Of a stretch of DNA of 58,383 nucleotides, positions 21,381-33,035 are shown piece by piece. Under the pieces are notes generated by a model, which ran no database searches, was not told where the DNA came from, and saw nothing but the letters and a program-made list of their open reading frames with translations. Position 1 is the stretch's first letter. Each line of letters begins with the position of its first letter. Made by a program: the position numbers and the translations under genes. The DNA is from Chloroflexota bacterium (lineage in GTDB: Bacteria > Chloroflexota > Anaerolineae > JAAEKA01). The stretch spans positions 1 to 58,383 of the forward strand of contig JAKQCW010000317.1 of the NCBI GenBank assembly GCA_029558955.1. Direction: 5' to 3'.

Positions 21381-22105
21381 GGCCGTCTTCCCGCGGCGCC
21401 AACTGGCTCGTCAGGGCGCACGAACCGGTAGCCCGCGCCGCGCACCGTGAGCAGGTAGACCGGCTGCGACGGGTCGGGCTCGATCTTCTCGCGCACGCGC
21501 CGCACAGTCACTTCCACCAGATTGGTGCCGCCGATGAACTCATAGCCCCACACCTCGAGGAAGAGCTCGCTTTTCGACATGGCCTTGCCGGCGTTGACCA
21601 TCAGGGTGAACAACAGCTTGAACTCGATGGGGGTGAGGTGGGTCAACTGGCCAGCGACCTTGACCTGCTGTGCGGTCACATCCATCCTGATTCTGTCGTT
21701 CTCCAGCACCAGCGGCTGCCTGCGTTCCTGGATCCACTGGTTGCGGCGCAGGATCGCGTGGATGCGCGCCTGCACCTCCTTGAAGGAGAAGGGCTTGGCG
21801 ATGTAGTCATCGGCGCCCAGCTCGAAACCCCGCACCATGTCGTCGGTGCTGTCCAGCGCGGTCAACATGATGATGGGCACATCGGAGCGCGCGCGGATCT
21901 CCTGGCAAACGTCGAAGCCATCGACCTGCGGCATCATCACGTCCAGAATCACCAGGTCGAACGGCTGCGCGGTAAACGCTGCCAACGCCTCGGCGCCATC
22001 GCTGGCTGGGGTGACTTGATGGCCGATGGCCTCCAACGACATGCGCACCAGGTTGCGCAACGGCGCCTCGTCCTCCGCGATCAGGATTTTTGCCGGCTGG
22101 GCCAT
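21377..22105 (-). CDS. OmpR/PhoB family response regulator
   Basis: 242 residues. Receiver domain with acidic pair EDEAP, phosphoacceptor Asp in LVILDVMMPQVDGF (about residue 55), conserved Thr/Ser in MLTALDS, Lys in DDYIAKPFSFKEV; then a winged-helix DNA-binding domain with LTPIEFKLLFTLMVNAGKAMSKSELFLEVWG and a recognition helix NLVEVTVRRVREKIE. No histidine kinase is adjacent. Position inside the ruvC-ruvA pair, overlapping ruvA by 4 nt, is unusual. Confidence 0.94.
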   Translation of the reverse strand: MAQPAKILIAEDEAPLRNLVRMSLEAIGHQVTPASDGAEALAAFTAQPFDLVILDVMMPQVDGFDVCQEIRARSDVPIIMLTALDSTDDMVRGFELGADDYIAKPFSFKEVQARIHAILRRNQWIQERRQPLVLENDRIRMDVTAQQVKVAGQLTHLTPIEFKLLFTLMVNAGKAMSKSELFLEVWGYEFIGGTNLVEVTVRRVREKIEPDPSQPVYLLTVRGAGYRFVRPDEPVGAAGRRP

Positions 22106-22143
22106 ATCGCTTGCTCCGTGCTTGACATGGGGGTGCTGGCAGG

Positions 22144-22647
22144 TCAGTCCAGCGTTTGATCGTCGATCAGGAGTTGGTTCCAGTGGGCGCCGTGCGCATG
22201 GCAGATGGCAATGGCCACGGCATCCGCCACATCGTCAGGGGTCAGCACGGCCTCCAGCCCCAGCAGCAGCCGCACCATCTCCTGCATCTGCGGCTTGGCA
22301 GCGGCGCCGTAGCCGGCCACAGCCTGCTTGACCTCGGAGGGCTTGTAGTGATAGATCGGCAGACCGGCCTGTGCGGCCGCCAGCAGGATGACCCCGCGGG
22401 CCTGGCCGACGCTCATGGCGGTGCGCACGTTCCTGCTGAAGAAGAGCTCTTCCACCGCCGCCGCGTCGGGCTGATAGCGTTGGATCAGCTCGCTCAACTG
22501 GCGATGGATCAGCAACAGCCGCTGGGGCAGGGCCATGCCGGCCGGGGTGAGGATGGCGCCGCTGTGTACCAGGCGCAGCTCGCCGTCGAAATCCACCAGC
22601 CCGTAGCCGGTGATGGCCGTGCCGGGGTCGACGCCCAATACCCGCAA
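22144..22647 (-). CDS. ruvC: Crossover junction endodeoxyribonuclease RuvC
   Basis: Resolves Holliday junctions by paired nicks. 167 residues with the catalytic acidic set: D7 in GVDPGTAITGYG, Glu in AAVEELFF, and late Asp pair in LTPDDVADAVAIAICHAH. Start is TTG at 22647, with GGAGG six bases upstream inside the 3' end of yebC, whose stop lies one base before it. Confidence 0.95.
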   Translation of the reverse strand: MRVLGVDPGTAITGYGLVDFDGELRLVHSGAILTPAGMALPQRLLLIHRQLSELIQRYQPDAAAVEELFFSRNVRTAMSVGQARGVILLAAAQAGLPIYHYKPSEVKQAVAGYGAAAKPQMQEMVRLLLGLEAVLTPDDVADAVAIAICHAHGAHWNQLLIDDQTLD

Positions 22648-22648
22648 G

Positions 22649-23395
22649 CTATTCCTCCATGCTCTGCAAGACCGATTCGCTGATCTCCAGATTGGAGTAG
22701 ACGCCGGTGACGTCGTCCAGGTCTTCCAGGTTCTCGATCAGGTTGAGGACGCTGATGGTGGTCTTGTCATCCAGGCTGAGCAGCGTCTTGGGCTTCATGG
22801 TCAGCTCGGCGCCCTCCACCGGCAGGCCGCGCAGGCGAAAGGCATCCTGCACCATCTTCAGGTCGCCGGGGTCGGTGTAGACCTCGGCCACGCCGTCGCT
22901 GAACTCCACATCCTCGGCGCCGGCGTCCAGAACGGCCTCGAAGACCTCATCCTGGCTGTGTTTGGCCAGCCCCACGGAGATCGCGCCGCGCGGCTCGAAC
23001 TGCCAGGCCACCGAGCCGCTCTCGCCCATGGCGCCGTTGCCGCGGCTGAGCACGTGCCGGATCTCGGCCACGGCCCGGTTGCGGTTGTCGGTCAACACCT
23101 CGATGTACAGCGCGACGCCGCCTGGGCCATAGCCTTCGAAGGCCGTCTCCAGCAGCTCCTCGCCCGATTCCAGGCCAGAGCCGCGCCGGATGGCGCGCTC
23201 GATGTTTTCTTTGGGCATGCTGTTGGCTTTGGCCTTGTCTACGGCCAGCCGCAGCTTGAAATTGTACTCTGGATCGGCGCCCTCGCGCGCCGCAATCTGG
23301 ATCTCACGCGCCAACTTGGTAAACAGCGCGCCGCGCTTGGCGTCAGCCGCGCCCTTTTTTCGTTTGATCGTTGACCATTTTGAGTGACCTGACAT
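22649..23395 (-). CDS. yebC: YebC/PmpR/TACO1 family protein
   Basis: 248 residues starting MSGHSKWSTIKRKKGAADAKRGALFTKLAREI, the invariant N-terminus of the family, with GYGPGGVALYIEVLTDNRNRA in the middle. Long called a DNA-binding regulator; recent work on the family links it to relief of ribosome stalling on polyproline, which is general knowledge rather than something shown here. GAGGAG precedes the ATG. The yebC-ruvC-ruvA order is a common bacterial cluster. Confidence 0.95.
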   Translation of the reverse strand: MSGHSKWSTIKRKKGAADAKRGALFTKLAREIQIAAREGADPEYNFKLRLAVDKAKANSMPKENIERAIRRGSGLESGEELLETAFEGYGPGGVALYIEVLTDNRNRAVAEIRHVLSRGNGAMGESGSVAWQFEPRGAISVGLAKHSQDEVFEAVLDAGAEDVEFSDGVAEVYTDPGDLKMVQDAFRLRGLPVEGAELTMKPKTLLSLDDKTTISVLNLIENLEDLDDVTGVYSNLEISESVLQSMEE

Positions 23396-23525
23396 CGTTT
23401 TTACTCCTCACTGCTGCTTGTCGCCGCCTCGGCGACCAGACTCCGAAGATGCCGCTTGAGGAAGAACGGCGACTTCCGAGGTCTCCACGCCAAACACCGG
23501 CGGCCCATTATAGCACAAGGAACGC

Positions 23526-25415
<1,890 letters not shown>

Positions 25416-26204
25416 TCAGCGCAGGGGGCTTGCCGCGTGCAGCGTCTCCAGCACCGCCGGCAGCAGCGCGTTGCTGGTGGCCATGGCCTCGCCCGCGTAG
25501 ATGGTTCGGTTGCCCTGCCAATCGCCGAAATAGCCGCCGGCCTCGGCCAGGATCGGGGGAAAGGGGCCGCAGTCCCAGACGCTGACGATGGGATCCAGCA
25601 TCAGCTCGGCGCGGCCGGTGGCCACCAGGCTATAGCCGTAGGCGTCGCCCAGGCCGGCGCGGTGATAGGTGGCCTGCATGACGCGCTGCCACTCGGCCGT
25701 GCGGCCATAGCGATCGAAGCTGCCGACATCGCTGCACGAGACGTAGGCGCGCTCCAGGCTGGCCACGTCGGAGACCCGGGCCCGCCGGCCGTTCCACCAA
25801 CAGCCGCGCCCGGCGGCGGCGTAGATCATGTCATCCAGCGCGGGGAAGCAGGCCACGCCCACCTGCACCGCCCCTTCGATCTCCAGCCCCAACAGCACCG
25901 CGTAGAGCGGCACCCCGCGCACAAAGGCCTTGGTGCCGTCGATGGGGTCGATCAGCCAGCGGTGGGTGGCGCCCTGGCTCTCCTGCACGCCGAACTCCTC
26001 GCCGACGATGGCGTGGCGGGGGTAGCGCTGCTCGATGCGGCTGCGGATCAACTGCTCCGCGCCGCGGTCGGCCGCGGTGACCGGGGTGTCGTCGCTTTTC
26101 AGGTCCATGCGCACCCCGGCCTGGAAATAGCCCAGGGTCAGCTTGCCGGCCAGGTAGGCGGTTTCGACGGCGAATTCCAGCAGGGTGTCCAGTGTTTCAC
26201 GCAT
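25416..26204 (-). CDS. Inositol monophosphatase family protein (HisN-like)
   Basis: 262 residues from the ATG at 26204. The Mg-dependent phosphatase motifs are present: GEEFG near 68, DPIDGTKAFVRG near 84 (metal Asp residues and Thr), and WDCGPFPPILAEAGG near 210, where the usual WDxA reads WDCG. The family includes inositol monophosphatase, fructose-bisphosphatase IV and histidinol-phosphatase; DPIDGTKAF and the C-terminal pattern resemble the histidinol-phosphatase branch. An upstream in-frame ATG (26261) is rejected for lack of conserved sequence. Last gene of a long operon. Confidence 0.88.
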   Translation of the reverse strand: MRETLDTLLEFAVETAYLAGKLTLGYFQAGVRMDLKSDDTPVTAADRGAEQLIRSRIEQRYPRHAIVGEEFGVQESQGATHRWLIDPIDGTKAFVRGVPLYAVLLGLEIEGAVQVGVACFPALDDMIYAAAGRGCWWNGRRARVSDVASLERAYVSCSDVGSFDRYGRTAEWQRVMQATYHRAGLGDAYGYSLVATGRAELMLDPIVSVWDCGPFPPILAEAGGYFGDWQGNRTIYAGEAMATSNALLPAVLETLHAASPLR

Positions 26205-26278
26205 TGTTGCCTCGGAGTACGATTTATCAAAGGGGCTGTGACGCCATTGCGGTCCAGCCATACGCTGCTCTTGTTGCT

Positions 26279-27424
26279 TCAGTAGGGCCGCAGCGCGTCG
26301 AAGACGTAGACCATGCCGCTCCAGCGGGTTTGGCCCAGCCCGTCGACGCTGAACAGCAGGAAGGCGTCATCGCGCCGCTCAGCCCCCCAGCCGGTGGAGA
26401 AGACCACGTGGGTCACGCCGGCCGGCAGGCTGTCCAGGCTTTCCAACTGGCGGCGCGCGTCCACCGACAGATCAACCAGCACCTGGCCGGGGCCAAGATA
26501 GTTGGTTCTGAGCTGCCGCACGGCCTGGGCCTGGCTCAGCATCATGCTCTCAGAGCTGTAGAAGGTCAACTGCCACTGGTCGCCCATCAGCGCAGTCAGC
26601 GCCAGATAATCCCTGGCCTCCAGGCCGCGCTTCAGCTCCTCGATGGCCGCGTCCAGCCCGGTTCCTGGCAACGTCACCGCCAGCGAGCTCAGTTGCTCGA
26701 TCGCACCGTCGGCCGGGCTCTGGCTGTAGACCTGAATGCGGCCTGGCTGGGCGGCCGCGGGCATGGTGAAGGTAATCACGCCGCTGAAGGGACCGAGCGC
26801 GCCCGGCGCCCCGTCGATGCTGGCCACGCCCTGGCCGATCTCGTAGCCGGCGGCGTCCAACACCCGCATCAGCAGCTTCTGCTCATAGCCAGCCCCCTGG
26901 CCGGTCACCTGCACCGGGCTGTGGATGATGTCGTTGCGCTGAGGGGCGGCGATGACAATCGGCGCACAGCCAGCGCCGCAGACCGTGGGGGTTGGGCTGG
27001 GCTGCGGCGCGGCCGGCAGCGGAATCAACAGCCGTTGGCCCACGAACAGCCCGCCGGGCCGCGTCATGCCGTTGACCTGCATGATCTCGGCCACCGAGAC
27101 GCCATACTGGGCCGCCAGGCTGGCCAGCGTCTCCCGTGGGCGCACCAGGTGGATGAGCGCCGGGCTGACGGGCGCGGGGATGATCAGGCGCGTGCCGGGG
27201 GCGACCCACGGGCTGCGCAGGCCATTGGCCTCCAGCAGGCTGGCCAGCGAAACGCCGTAGCGGGCTGCGATGCCCACGGCCGTCTCGCCCTGCTGAACCA
27301 CATGGATCTGCCCAGGCTGCGCCGCGGTCCCACCTTGCGCAGCAACCGGCGGCGCGGCGTGCAGAAGCAGCAGCGCTGCGGCCAACAATCCAACACCTAT
27401 CCAACGGCGTGCCCTCGCGTGCAT
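26279..27424 (-). CDS. Secreted LysM-domain protein
   Basis: 381 residues from the ATG at 27424, which has AGGAGG eight bases upstream. N-terminal Arg-rich stretch and a hydrophobic signal helix (WIGVGLLAAALLLLHAAPPVAA) with a likely cleavage after AAQ. Two LysM peptidoglycan-binding repeats follow (IHVVQQGETAVGIAARYGVS... and IHLVRPRETLASLAAQYGVS...), then an Ig-like bacterial domain resembling Gmad2 (IVIAAPQRNDIIHSPVQVTGQG), and a C-terminal helix-rich part without a recognised family. It probably binds the cell wall outside the membrane. Confidence 0.85.
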   Translation of the reverse strand: MHARARRWIGVGLLAAALLLLHAAPPVAAQGGTAAQPGQIHVVQQGETAVGIAARYGVSLASLLEANGLRSPWVAPGTRLIIPAPVSPALIHLVRPRETLASLAAQYGVSVAEIMQVNGMTRPGGLFVGQRLLIPLPAAPQPSPTPTVCGAGCAPIVIAAPQRNDIIHSPVQVTGQGAGYEQKLLMRVLDAAGYEIGQGVASIDGAPGALGPFSGVITFTMPAAAQPGRIQVYSQSPADGAIEQLSSLAVTLPGTGLDAAIEELKRGLEARDYLALTALMGDQWQLTFYSSESMMLSQAQAVRQLRTNYLGPGQVLVDLSVDARRQLESLDSLPAGVTHVVFSTGWGAERRDDAFLLFSVDGLGQTRWSGMVYVFDALRPY

Positions 27425-27435
27425 GATGAAACCTC

Positions 27436-28155
27436 CTAAAGCGCCCGGCGCCGGGCCTGTTGGCCGGCGATTGCCAGAGCGGCGCCAACAAAAATCAATC
27501 CGGCATCTATCCATTGAGTCGCACGCAATGGCCCCCAGGATACGGGCAGATCGCCGCGCGTCCAGGCAATCAAGAATGTGCCCGCGGCCAGCGCCATCAA
27601 AAAGAGCGCCGGACGACGCCGGAGCGGTCGGGCAAAGAGCAGCAGCAGCGCCAACGCCATGCCCAACAGTTGGCTGGGCAGGCGATAGGCCAGCACGCCG
27701 TAGCTGTCAGGCCAGTCAAAGGTGTAGAAACGCTGCGGCGGCGGAAGCGCCAGGCCATAGGCGCAGCCGGTCAACAAACAGGCCAGCCAGCCGCCCAGCA
27801 GGCCAATGGCCAGCGGCACAGCCAGCAGGGCCAGCATCTCTTGCACTCGCAGCGGGTAGGGAGGGGCGTCAGTGCGCTGAAAGGCGGCCGCCAGGGCCAC
27901 CGCGGCCAGGCCGGCCAGCAGGCCGCCATGCCAGGAGAGGCCGCCATCCCGCAGGTCGAGAATGGCCGTCAGCCGCTCGCCGTAATAGGCCCAGTTGGCC
28001 AGCACATGCCCGACGCGGGCGCCGATCACGCCGGCCAACAGGGCCAGCACGCCCAGATCCAGCGCATCCTGGCGGCCGCGCCGCTGTTGCCCCACCAGCC
28101 AGCCCAGCGCCGCCAGCAAGGTCAACAGCATGACAACGCTGTAGGAGCGGTCCAC
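27436..28155 (-). CDS. lgt: Prolipoprotein diacylglyceryl transferase-like membrane protein
   Basis: 239 residues with about seven membrane helices. It keeps the Lgt core: GARVGHVLANWAYY, LRDGGLSWHGGLLAG (with the catalytic-region His), and the arginine/Gly loop region GGWLACLLTGCAYG in place of the usual GRxGNFxNGE. Lgt attaches diacylglycerol to the lipobox cysteine of lipoproteins. Divergence in the GRxGN segment leaves some doubt whether it is a true Lgt or a relative. It is 5 nt downstream of the nucleotidyltransferase gene. Confidence 0.72.
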   Translation of the reverse strand: MDRSYSVVMLLTLLAALGWLVGQQRRGRQDALDLGVLALLAGVIGARVGHVLANWAYYGERLTAILDLRDGGLSWHGGLLAGLAAVALAAAFQRTDAPPYPLRVQEMLALLAVPLAIGLLGGWLACLLTGCAYGLALPPPQRFYTFDWPDSYGVLAYRLPSQLLGMALALLLLFARPLRRRPALFLMALAAGTFLIAWTRGDLPVSWGPLRATQWIDAGLIFVGAALAIAGQQARRRAL

Positions 28156-28160
28156 GGCGG

Positions 28161-30668
28161 CTAGGTCCGGTTGGCCGCCAACTGAACCACCAGGTCGGCG
28201 TGCTCGGCCGTCAGTTGCTCGGCGCGCTCGATGGAAGCCGCCTCAGCCGTGACGTGGAACAGGGCGCGGTCGGGATCAGGCCGCATCAGCAACCACTCTT
28301 CGTCCGAAAGGAAGACCTTGACGCCGTCGGTCACCTGCACATTTCCTTGGGCGAAATGCTGTTGGAGCCGGCGCATCACCGTGGCCTTGTGCTCCCAAGA
28401 GCACTCCACAGTGGTATTGACCACGCAGAAGGGGGGCAAGGAATCGATCAGTTCCGAGAGGCGCAGCTTGTGCTGAGCCAACATCTGCAAGAGCCTGGCC
28501 ACCGCCATCATGCCGTCGATCACCGGCTGGAAATCGGGAAAGGCAAAGGCGCCGGCGCCGTCGCCCGCCATCAGCACGCCGGCGCTGTGTGCGGCCTGCA
28601 TCAGCAGCGCCACATCGACCGGGGTGCGCAAGATGCTGCCCTGATGCTGGCGGGCGATGCGCTCGAAGACCGAGGAGAGATGCACCGGCACCGCCACCAC
28701 GCCGCCTGGCGTCGAGCGCAGCGCCAGCTCCACCATCGCGGCGCAGGCCACGGCATCGGGCACCGACCGGCCGCGGTCGTCGGCCAGGAAGATCTTTTCG
28801 CCACCCACATCCAGGCGCACCCCCAGATCGCTGCCCAGCGCCTGGACGATGGCCGCCAGCCGCTGGCGCTGCTCATCGAAGATCTTGTGCTCCAACGAGA
28901 TGTAGGCCGGATCGACCCGCGCGCCCAGCGGGGTGGTGTGGACTCCCAGGGACTGCAGGATGTCAGGCAGAATCTGGGAGGTCGAGGCGAAGGCATAGTC
29001 GACCACGATGTTGAAGCCGGCGCTGCGCAAGATCTGTGCATCGACGCTTTTCAGAAAGGCCTGGCTGTAGAGCGAGGCCGCCTCCGGCGCATAGCTGATG
29101 GAGCCGATGCCGTCCATGTAGGCCCGCCGAAAATCCTCGCGGAAATAGACCCGCTCGACGTGGCGTTTCTCCCGCTGGCTCAGATTCATGCCGTCGCTGT
29201 CGAAGAAACGAATGTCGACCACTCTCGGGTCGAAGGGCGAGATGCGCACATGCACGCCGCTGGCTGCCTTGATGGCTCGGGTGTAGAAGCGCGCCACGGG
29301 GATGGGCACATTTTGCAGGTCCAGCACATTGACGCCGGCCGACGGCAGGCCAGAGATGACGGCGCGCTTGATCATGCGTGAACCTGCATGGCCATCGCGG
29401 TTGATGGTGACCACCGAGCCGCGCGGCAGGGTGGCGCCGAAGGCCGCGCCCAGCCGGGCGGCGAATTCCGGCGTCAGATCGACGTTGACCACGCCGGTGA
29501 CGCCGTGACGACCAAAAAGCACACGCCGGCCCTGAGATCCCCAGATGATGCTGCTTTTGACCACGGCGCCGGGATCGACCTCCTTGCCGGGCCACAGCTT
29601 GATGCCGGCATGCACCACCGCGCGCTCGCCGACCACCGAGGCCTCGCCAACCACCACCCCCTCGAAGAGCGCGGCCTTGGCCTTGATGCTGCACTGGCGG
29701 GCGACGATGGCCCCGCGCAGCTCTGCCCCTTCGCCGATATAGCAGTTGCGCCAGATGATGCTGCGGTCGATCTGAGCGCGGCTGTCCACGATGGTGTAGT
29801 CGCGCACCACGCTGGGGCCGCGGATCACCACGCCGCTCTTGATCTGCACCTCGTTGCCCAGATAGATGGGGCCGAAAAGCTGGGCATCGGGCGCGATATC
29901 GACATTTTCGCCCACCCAGATATCGCCGCCGATATGCCGGCCGAAGGTGTTGGTGGGGAACACCTGGCCGCGCAGCACGTCGGACGTGGCCCGGCGATAT
30001 TCATTGAAGTCGCCGATGTCGCACCAATAGCCGGGCGCCACGTAGCCATACATGGGCATGCCCGCTTCCAGCATCCGCGGAAATACCTGGCTGCCCCAGT
30101 CATAGGACTCTCCCGCCGGGATCAGATCGAGCACCTCAGGCTCAAGGACGTAGATGCCTGTGTTGGCGGTGTCCGATGCAACCTCTCCCCAACTGGGTTT
30201 TTCCAGGAAGCGGGTGATGCGCCCCTGTTCATCGGTGACGATCACCCCGTAGTCCAGCGGCTCGGCCACGTGGTAGAGCGCCAAGGTGGCCAGCGAACGC
30301 TTGGCCTTGTGAAAATCGATGATCTCTTGCAGGTTGAAGTTGGTCACGGCGTCGCCGCTGATCACCAGGAAGGTGTCGTCCAGGTATTGCCGGGCGTTGG
30401 CAACGCTGCCGGCCGTGCCCAGCGGCGTCTCCTCCACCACGTAGCGCAGCCGCGTGCCATAGGAGCTGCCGTCGCCGAAAAAATCCTCGATGGCGCTGGC
30501 CATATATTGCAGCGTCACCACCACATCGGTGATCTTGTGGGTGCGCAACAGATCCAGGATGTGGCCCAGCACCACCTGGTTGACCAGCGGCAGCATCGGT
30601 TTGGGACGTCCTACCGTCATGGGGCGCAGCCGTGAGCCGGCGCCCCCTGCCATCACCACTGCTTTCAT
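28161..30668 (-). CDS. Sugar nucleotidyltransferase fused to phosphohexomutase-like domain
   Basis: 835 residues in three parts: N-terminal nucleotidyltransferase ([28 protein letters not shown], typical of mannose-1-phosphate guanylyltransferases) to about 235; a left-handed beta-helix of hexapeptide repeats (about 250-375); and an alpha-phosphohexomutase-like domain from about 385 to the end. In the last domain the expected phosphoserine loop TASHNP reads VRISPFDP and the DGDxDR metal loop reads DDRGRSVPD, so mutase activity is doubtful. The family is known in Chloroflexota and cyanobacteria. It would supply GDP-mannose to Gmd; activity on glucose-1-phosphate is the alternative. Confidence 0.88.
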   Translation of the reverse strand: MKAVVMAGGAGSRLRPMTVGRPKPMLPLVNQVVLGHILDLLRTHKITDVVVTLQYMASAIEDFFGDGSSYGTRLRYVVEETPLGTAGSVANARQYLDDTFLVISGDAVTNFNLQEIIDFHKAKRSLATLALYHVAEPLDYGVIVTDEQGRITRFLEKPSWGEVASDTANTGIYVLEPEVLDLIPAGESYDWGSQVFPRMLEAGMPMYGYVAPGYWCDIGDFNEYRRATSDVLRGQVFPTNTFGRHIGGDIWVGENVDIAPDAQLFGPIYLGNEVQIKSGVVIRGPSVVRDYTIVDSRAQIDRSIIWRNCYIGEGAELRGAIVARQCSIKAKAALFEGVVVGEASVVGERAVVHAGIKLWPGKEVDPGAVVKSSIIWGSQGRRVLFGRHGVTGVVNVDLTPEFAARLGAAFGATLPRGSVVTINRDGHAGSRMIKRAVISGLPSAGVNVLDLQNVPIPVARFYTRAIKAASGVHVRISPFDPRVVDIRFFDSDGMNLSQREKRHVERVYFREDFRRAYMDGIGSISYAPEAASLYSQAFLKSVDAQILRSAGFNIVVDYAFASTSQILPDILQSLGVHTTPLGARVDPAYISLEHKIFDEQRQRLAAIVQALGSDLGVRLDVGGEKIFLADDRGRSVPDAVACAAMVELALRSTPGGVVAVPVHLSSVFERIARQHQGSILRTPVDVALLMQAAHSAGVLMAGDGAGAFAFPDFQPVIDGMMAVARLLQMLAQHKLRLSELIDSLPPFCVVNTTVECSWEHKATVMRRLQQHFAQGNVQVTDGVKVFLSDEEWLLMRPDPDRALFHVTAEAASIERAEQLTAEHADLVVQLAANRT

Positions 30669-31204
30669 GGGGCCGCCTCCTCCAGATACATCACGATGTA
30701 GTCCTCGCCATGTTCGATGTGGCTTGTATAGGGGATGTTCACCGCCTTGAGCATCTGATGTACAGCCCGGTTGCCGGCCTGGATCATGGCCGTGAAGTGA
30801 ACGATGCCCAGTGCACGCGCCGCCTGGATGAGCTGCCCCATCAAGGCAGAGCCGACCCCCTGGCGGTGCCAGTCATCGCGCACCACCACGGCATTCTCGG
30901 CCTCCGACGCGCCGGGCAAGCGCCGAAAGCGGGCCACTGCCACAATGCGCTCCCCTTTCGGTCCATCGTGCAGCGCCACCAACGCCACGCTATCGACCTG
31001 GTCCACGTCGAGGAAGGGGGGCAGCCGCTGCTGGATCTCCTCCAGCGGCGCGCCCTCCATGCTGACATGAAAGCGTTGGTAGCGGGTCTGAGGGGAGAGG
31101 CGCACCACGAAATCGACCAGCAGATCGCCGTCCTCCGGCGTCAGATAGCGCACCCGAAGCTGTTGGCCGTTCTTGGCCGTGATGGGGTGGGGAGAGAAGG
31201 CCAT
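30665..31204 (-). CDS. GNAT family N-acetyltransferase
   Basis: 179 residues; single GNAT domain with acetyl-CoA motif [20 protein letters not shown] (R-Q-G-V-G-S) near 115. The N-terminal [25 protein letters not shown] is like the acetyltransferase domain of Pat protein-lysine acetylases, but without a cyclic-nucleotide or ligase domain. Overlaps the next gene by ATGA, so it is co-translated with it. Confidence 0.82.
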   Translation of the reverse strand: MAFSPHPITAKNGQQLRVRYLTPEDGDLLVDFVVRLSPQTRYQRFHVSMEGAPLEEIQQRLPPFLDVDQVDSVALVALHDGPKGERIVAVARFRRLPGASEAENAVVVRDDWHRQGVGSALMGQLIQAARALGIVHFTAMIQAGNRAVHQMLKAVNIPYTSHIEHGEDYIVMYLEEAAP

Positions 31205-31210
31205 GCAATG

Positions 31211-32203
31211 TCAAACCTTTCGGGCGGTGAAAGGGGCCAGCAGCGCGGCGCCGCCCAGGACGCCGGCCTGATCGCCCAGAATGGCGGGCGTGATCCGGAT
31301 CTTGTCGGCGTTGCGCTGTTGCAGAAGGTAGGGCAGCGCGGTTGCGCGGATCGGGGCAAGGAAGGCATGCCCCAAGGCCTCGACCACCCCACCGCCGAAG
31401 ACGATGATCTCCGGGTCCAACGCGTTGATCAGGTTGGCCACCAGCAGGCCCAGGTAGAACTGGGCGCGGCTGACCGCCTCCACCATCAGCGGGTCTTGCG
31501 CCTCCAGCGCCTGCTTGATCACACCGCTGGTCATGCGGTCCTTCTCGGCCGCCAGCAGCTCAGGCAGGATGCTGGGCCGCCCTTCGGCCAGCTCGGCGCG
31601 CACCACGCGCTCGATGGCCGTGCGGCTGGCAAAGGACTCCAGACAGCCGCGCCGTCCACAGCCGCACAGCGGGCCATCAGGCTGCATGATCATGTGGCCG
31701 ATCTCGCCGGCCGCATCGCGCGCGCCGCGGTAGAGCTTGCCATCCACGATAATGCCGCCGCCCACGCCGGTGCCCACGAAGATGCCCACCATGTGCCGGC
31801 AGCCGCGGCCGGCGCCCAGGTGAAATTCGCCCAGCGTGCCCAGGTTGACGTCGTTGTCCACCAGCACCGGCAGCTCCAGCGCGGCCTGCAGGCGCTCGCC
31901 CAGGGGAACCTCGTCCCAGCCCGACAGATTGGAGGCCGAATAGACGACGCCGGTCTTGAAATCGACCGCGCTGGGCGCACCCACGCCCACCCCGACCAGC
32001 GACTTCAGGCTGACCTTGGCCGCCGCGGCCGCCTCATTGGCCGTGTCGACGATGCGCTTGATAACGCCGTCTGGCCCCAGTTCCTCCTTGGTCTTCTTCT
32101 TGGCCATGCCCAGGATGGCGCCATCGGGCCCCACCACGGCGGCCAGGATCTTGGTGCCACCCAGGTCGATGCCCATGCGATAGCTGGCTGTCTTTTTTGC
32201 CAC
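31211..32203 (-). CDS. ROK family sugar kinase (glucokinase-like)
   Basis: 330 residues. MGIDLGGTKILAAVV at the N-terminus is the ATP phosphate-binding site; VDNDVNLGTLGEFHLGAGRG includes the catalytic Asp; GEIGHMIMQPDGPLCGCGRRGCLES has the ROK signature with the zinc-binding His and CxCxxxxC set. Most likely phosphorylates glucose. The GTG at 32203 with GGAGA nine nt upstream is chosen over longer in-frame ATG reading that would overlap the upstream gene by 79 nt. Lies in the eight-gene operon. Confidence 0.9.
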   Translation of the reverse strand: MAKKTASYRMGIDLGGTKILAAVVGPDGAILGMAKKKTKEELGPDGVIKRIVDTANEAAAAAKVSLKSLVGVGVGAPSAVDFKTGVVYSASNLSGWDEVPLGERLQAALELPVLVDNDVNLGTLGEFHLGAGRGCRHMVGIFVGTGVGGGIIVDGKLYRGARDAAGEIGHMIMQPDGPLCGCGRRGCLESFASRTAIERVVRAELAEGRPSILPELLAAEKDRMTSGVIKQALEAQDPLMVEAVSRAQFYLGLLVANLINALDPEIIVFGGGVVEALGHAFLAPIRATALPYLLQQRNADKIRITPAILGDQAGVLGGAALLAPFTARKV

Positions 32204-32217
32204 GTTTTTTGTCTCCT

Positions 32218-33027
32218 TCACAGGTCGATCTCGGCCAAGACCGGCAGATGGTCGGAGGCCGCGGCGGTCTCGTCGGTGATCCAGGGGCGGCACCACCGCA
32301 GCGCCGGCGCCAGCGGCGCGGAGAGACAGATGTAGTCGATGCGCACCAGGGGCCGCTCAGCCGGGAAGGTGGGCTGGGGATCCGCGGCCTGGGCATCGAC
32401 GTAGCCGCGCCGCAGCAGGCGCGGGATCAGCTCCATGCCCTGGCCGGCCAGTCGTCCGAAATGCGGGCTGGCCTTGAGCGCGTCCAGCGCCGCGGGGTTG
32501 GCCTGGAAATCGTCCGGCGCCAGCGCGTTGAGGTCGCCCAGAAGGATATGCGGCCGCGCCCGGTCGCGTCCGGTCCACTGCAAGAGCGCGGTCAGCTGCT
32601 GGACGCGCACCGCCTCGCTCAGGTGATCCAGGTGGGTGGTGTAGACCGAGAAGGGGGTACGCCCATCGGGCAGCAACACCCTGGCCTCCAGCAGGCCGCG
32701 CTGTTCGTGGCCTGGCGTCGGCGTCAGGTGATGGCCGGCATGGGCCAGCAGCGGATAGCGCGTCAGCAGCGCGTTGCCATAGGAGGCCAGCGGGGCGAAG
32801 GCGAAGCGCGGCGTCAGCGCCACGCCAAAGGCATAGGTCATGCCCAACATGCCAGCCAGCAGGTCCAGCGCCGGCTGCGTCTCGCCCGCGGGAAGCAGCG
32901 GGTGGAAGACCTCGTTCAAGGCGACGATGTCAGCCTGGCTGGACTGAATGACGCGCGCCAGGCGCGCCACGCCCTCCTTGCCCTTGCCGTCGCGCCAACC
33001 GTGGATGTTGTAGGTCAGAATACGCAC
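32218..33027 (-). CDS. Endonuclease/exonuclease/phosphatase (EEP) family protein 1
   Basis: 269 residues; family motifs are LTYNIHG at 4-10, ALNEVFHP (Glu metal ligand) near 38, YTTHLDHL near 150, GDLNALAPDDF near 180 and SDHLPVLAEI at the C-terminus. The fold covers DNA repair nucleases, sphingomyelinase-like lipases and inositol phosphatases; no DNA-repair specific motif (such as the Trp loop of ExoIII) is obvious. GTG start at 33027. It is paralogous to the next gene upstream. Confidence 0.85.
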   Translation of the reverse strand: MRILTYNIHGWRDGKGKEGVARLARVIQSSQADIVALNEVFHPLLPAGETQPALDLLAGMLGMTYAFGVALTPRFAFAPLASYGNALLTRYPLLAHAGHHLTPTPGHEQRGLLEARVLLPDGRTPFSVYTTHLDHLSEAVRVQQLTALLQWTGRDRARPHILLGDLNALAPDDFQANPAALDALKASPHFGRLAGQGMELIPRLLRRGYVDAQAADPQPTFPAERPLVRIDYICLSAPLAPALRWCRPWITDETAAASDHLPVLAEIDL

Positions 33028-33035
33028 TGTTCAGG

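Noticed and set aside
27423..28164. Plus-strand frames opposite the Lgt-like gene
   Set aside because: Arg/Pro/Gln-rich shadows of a membrane-protein gene; no motifs or ribosome site.
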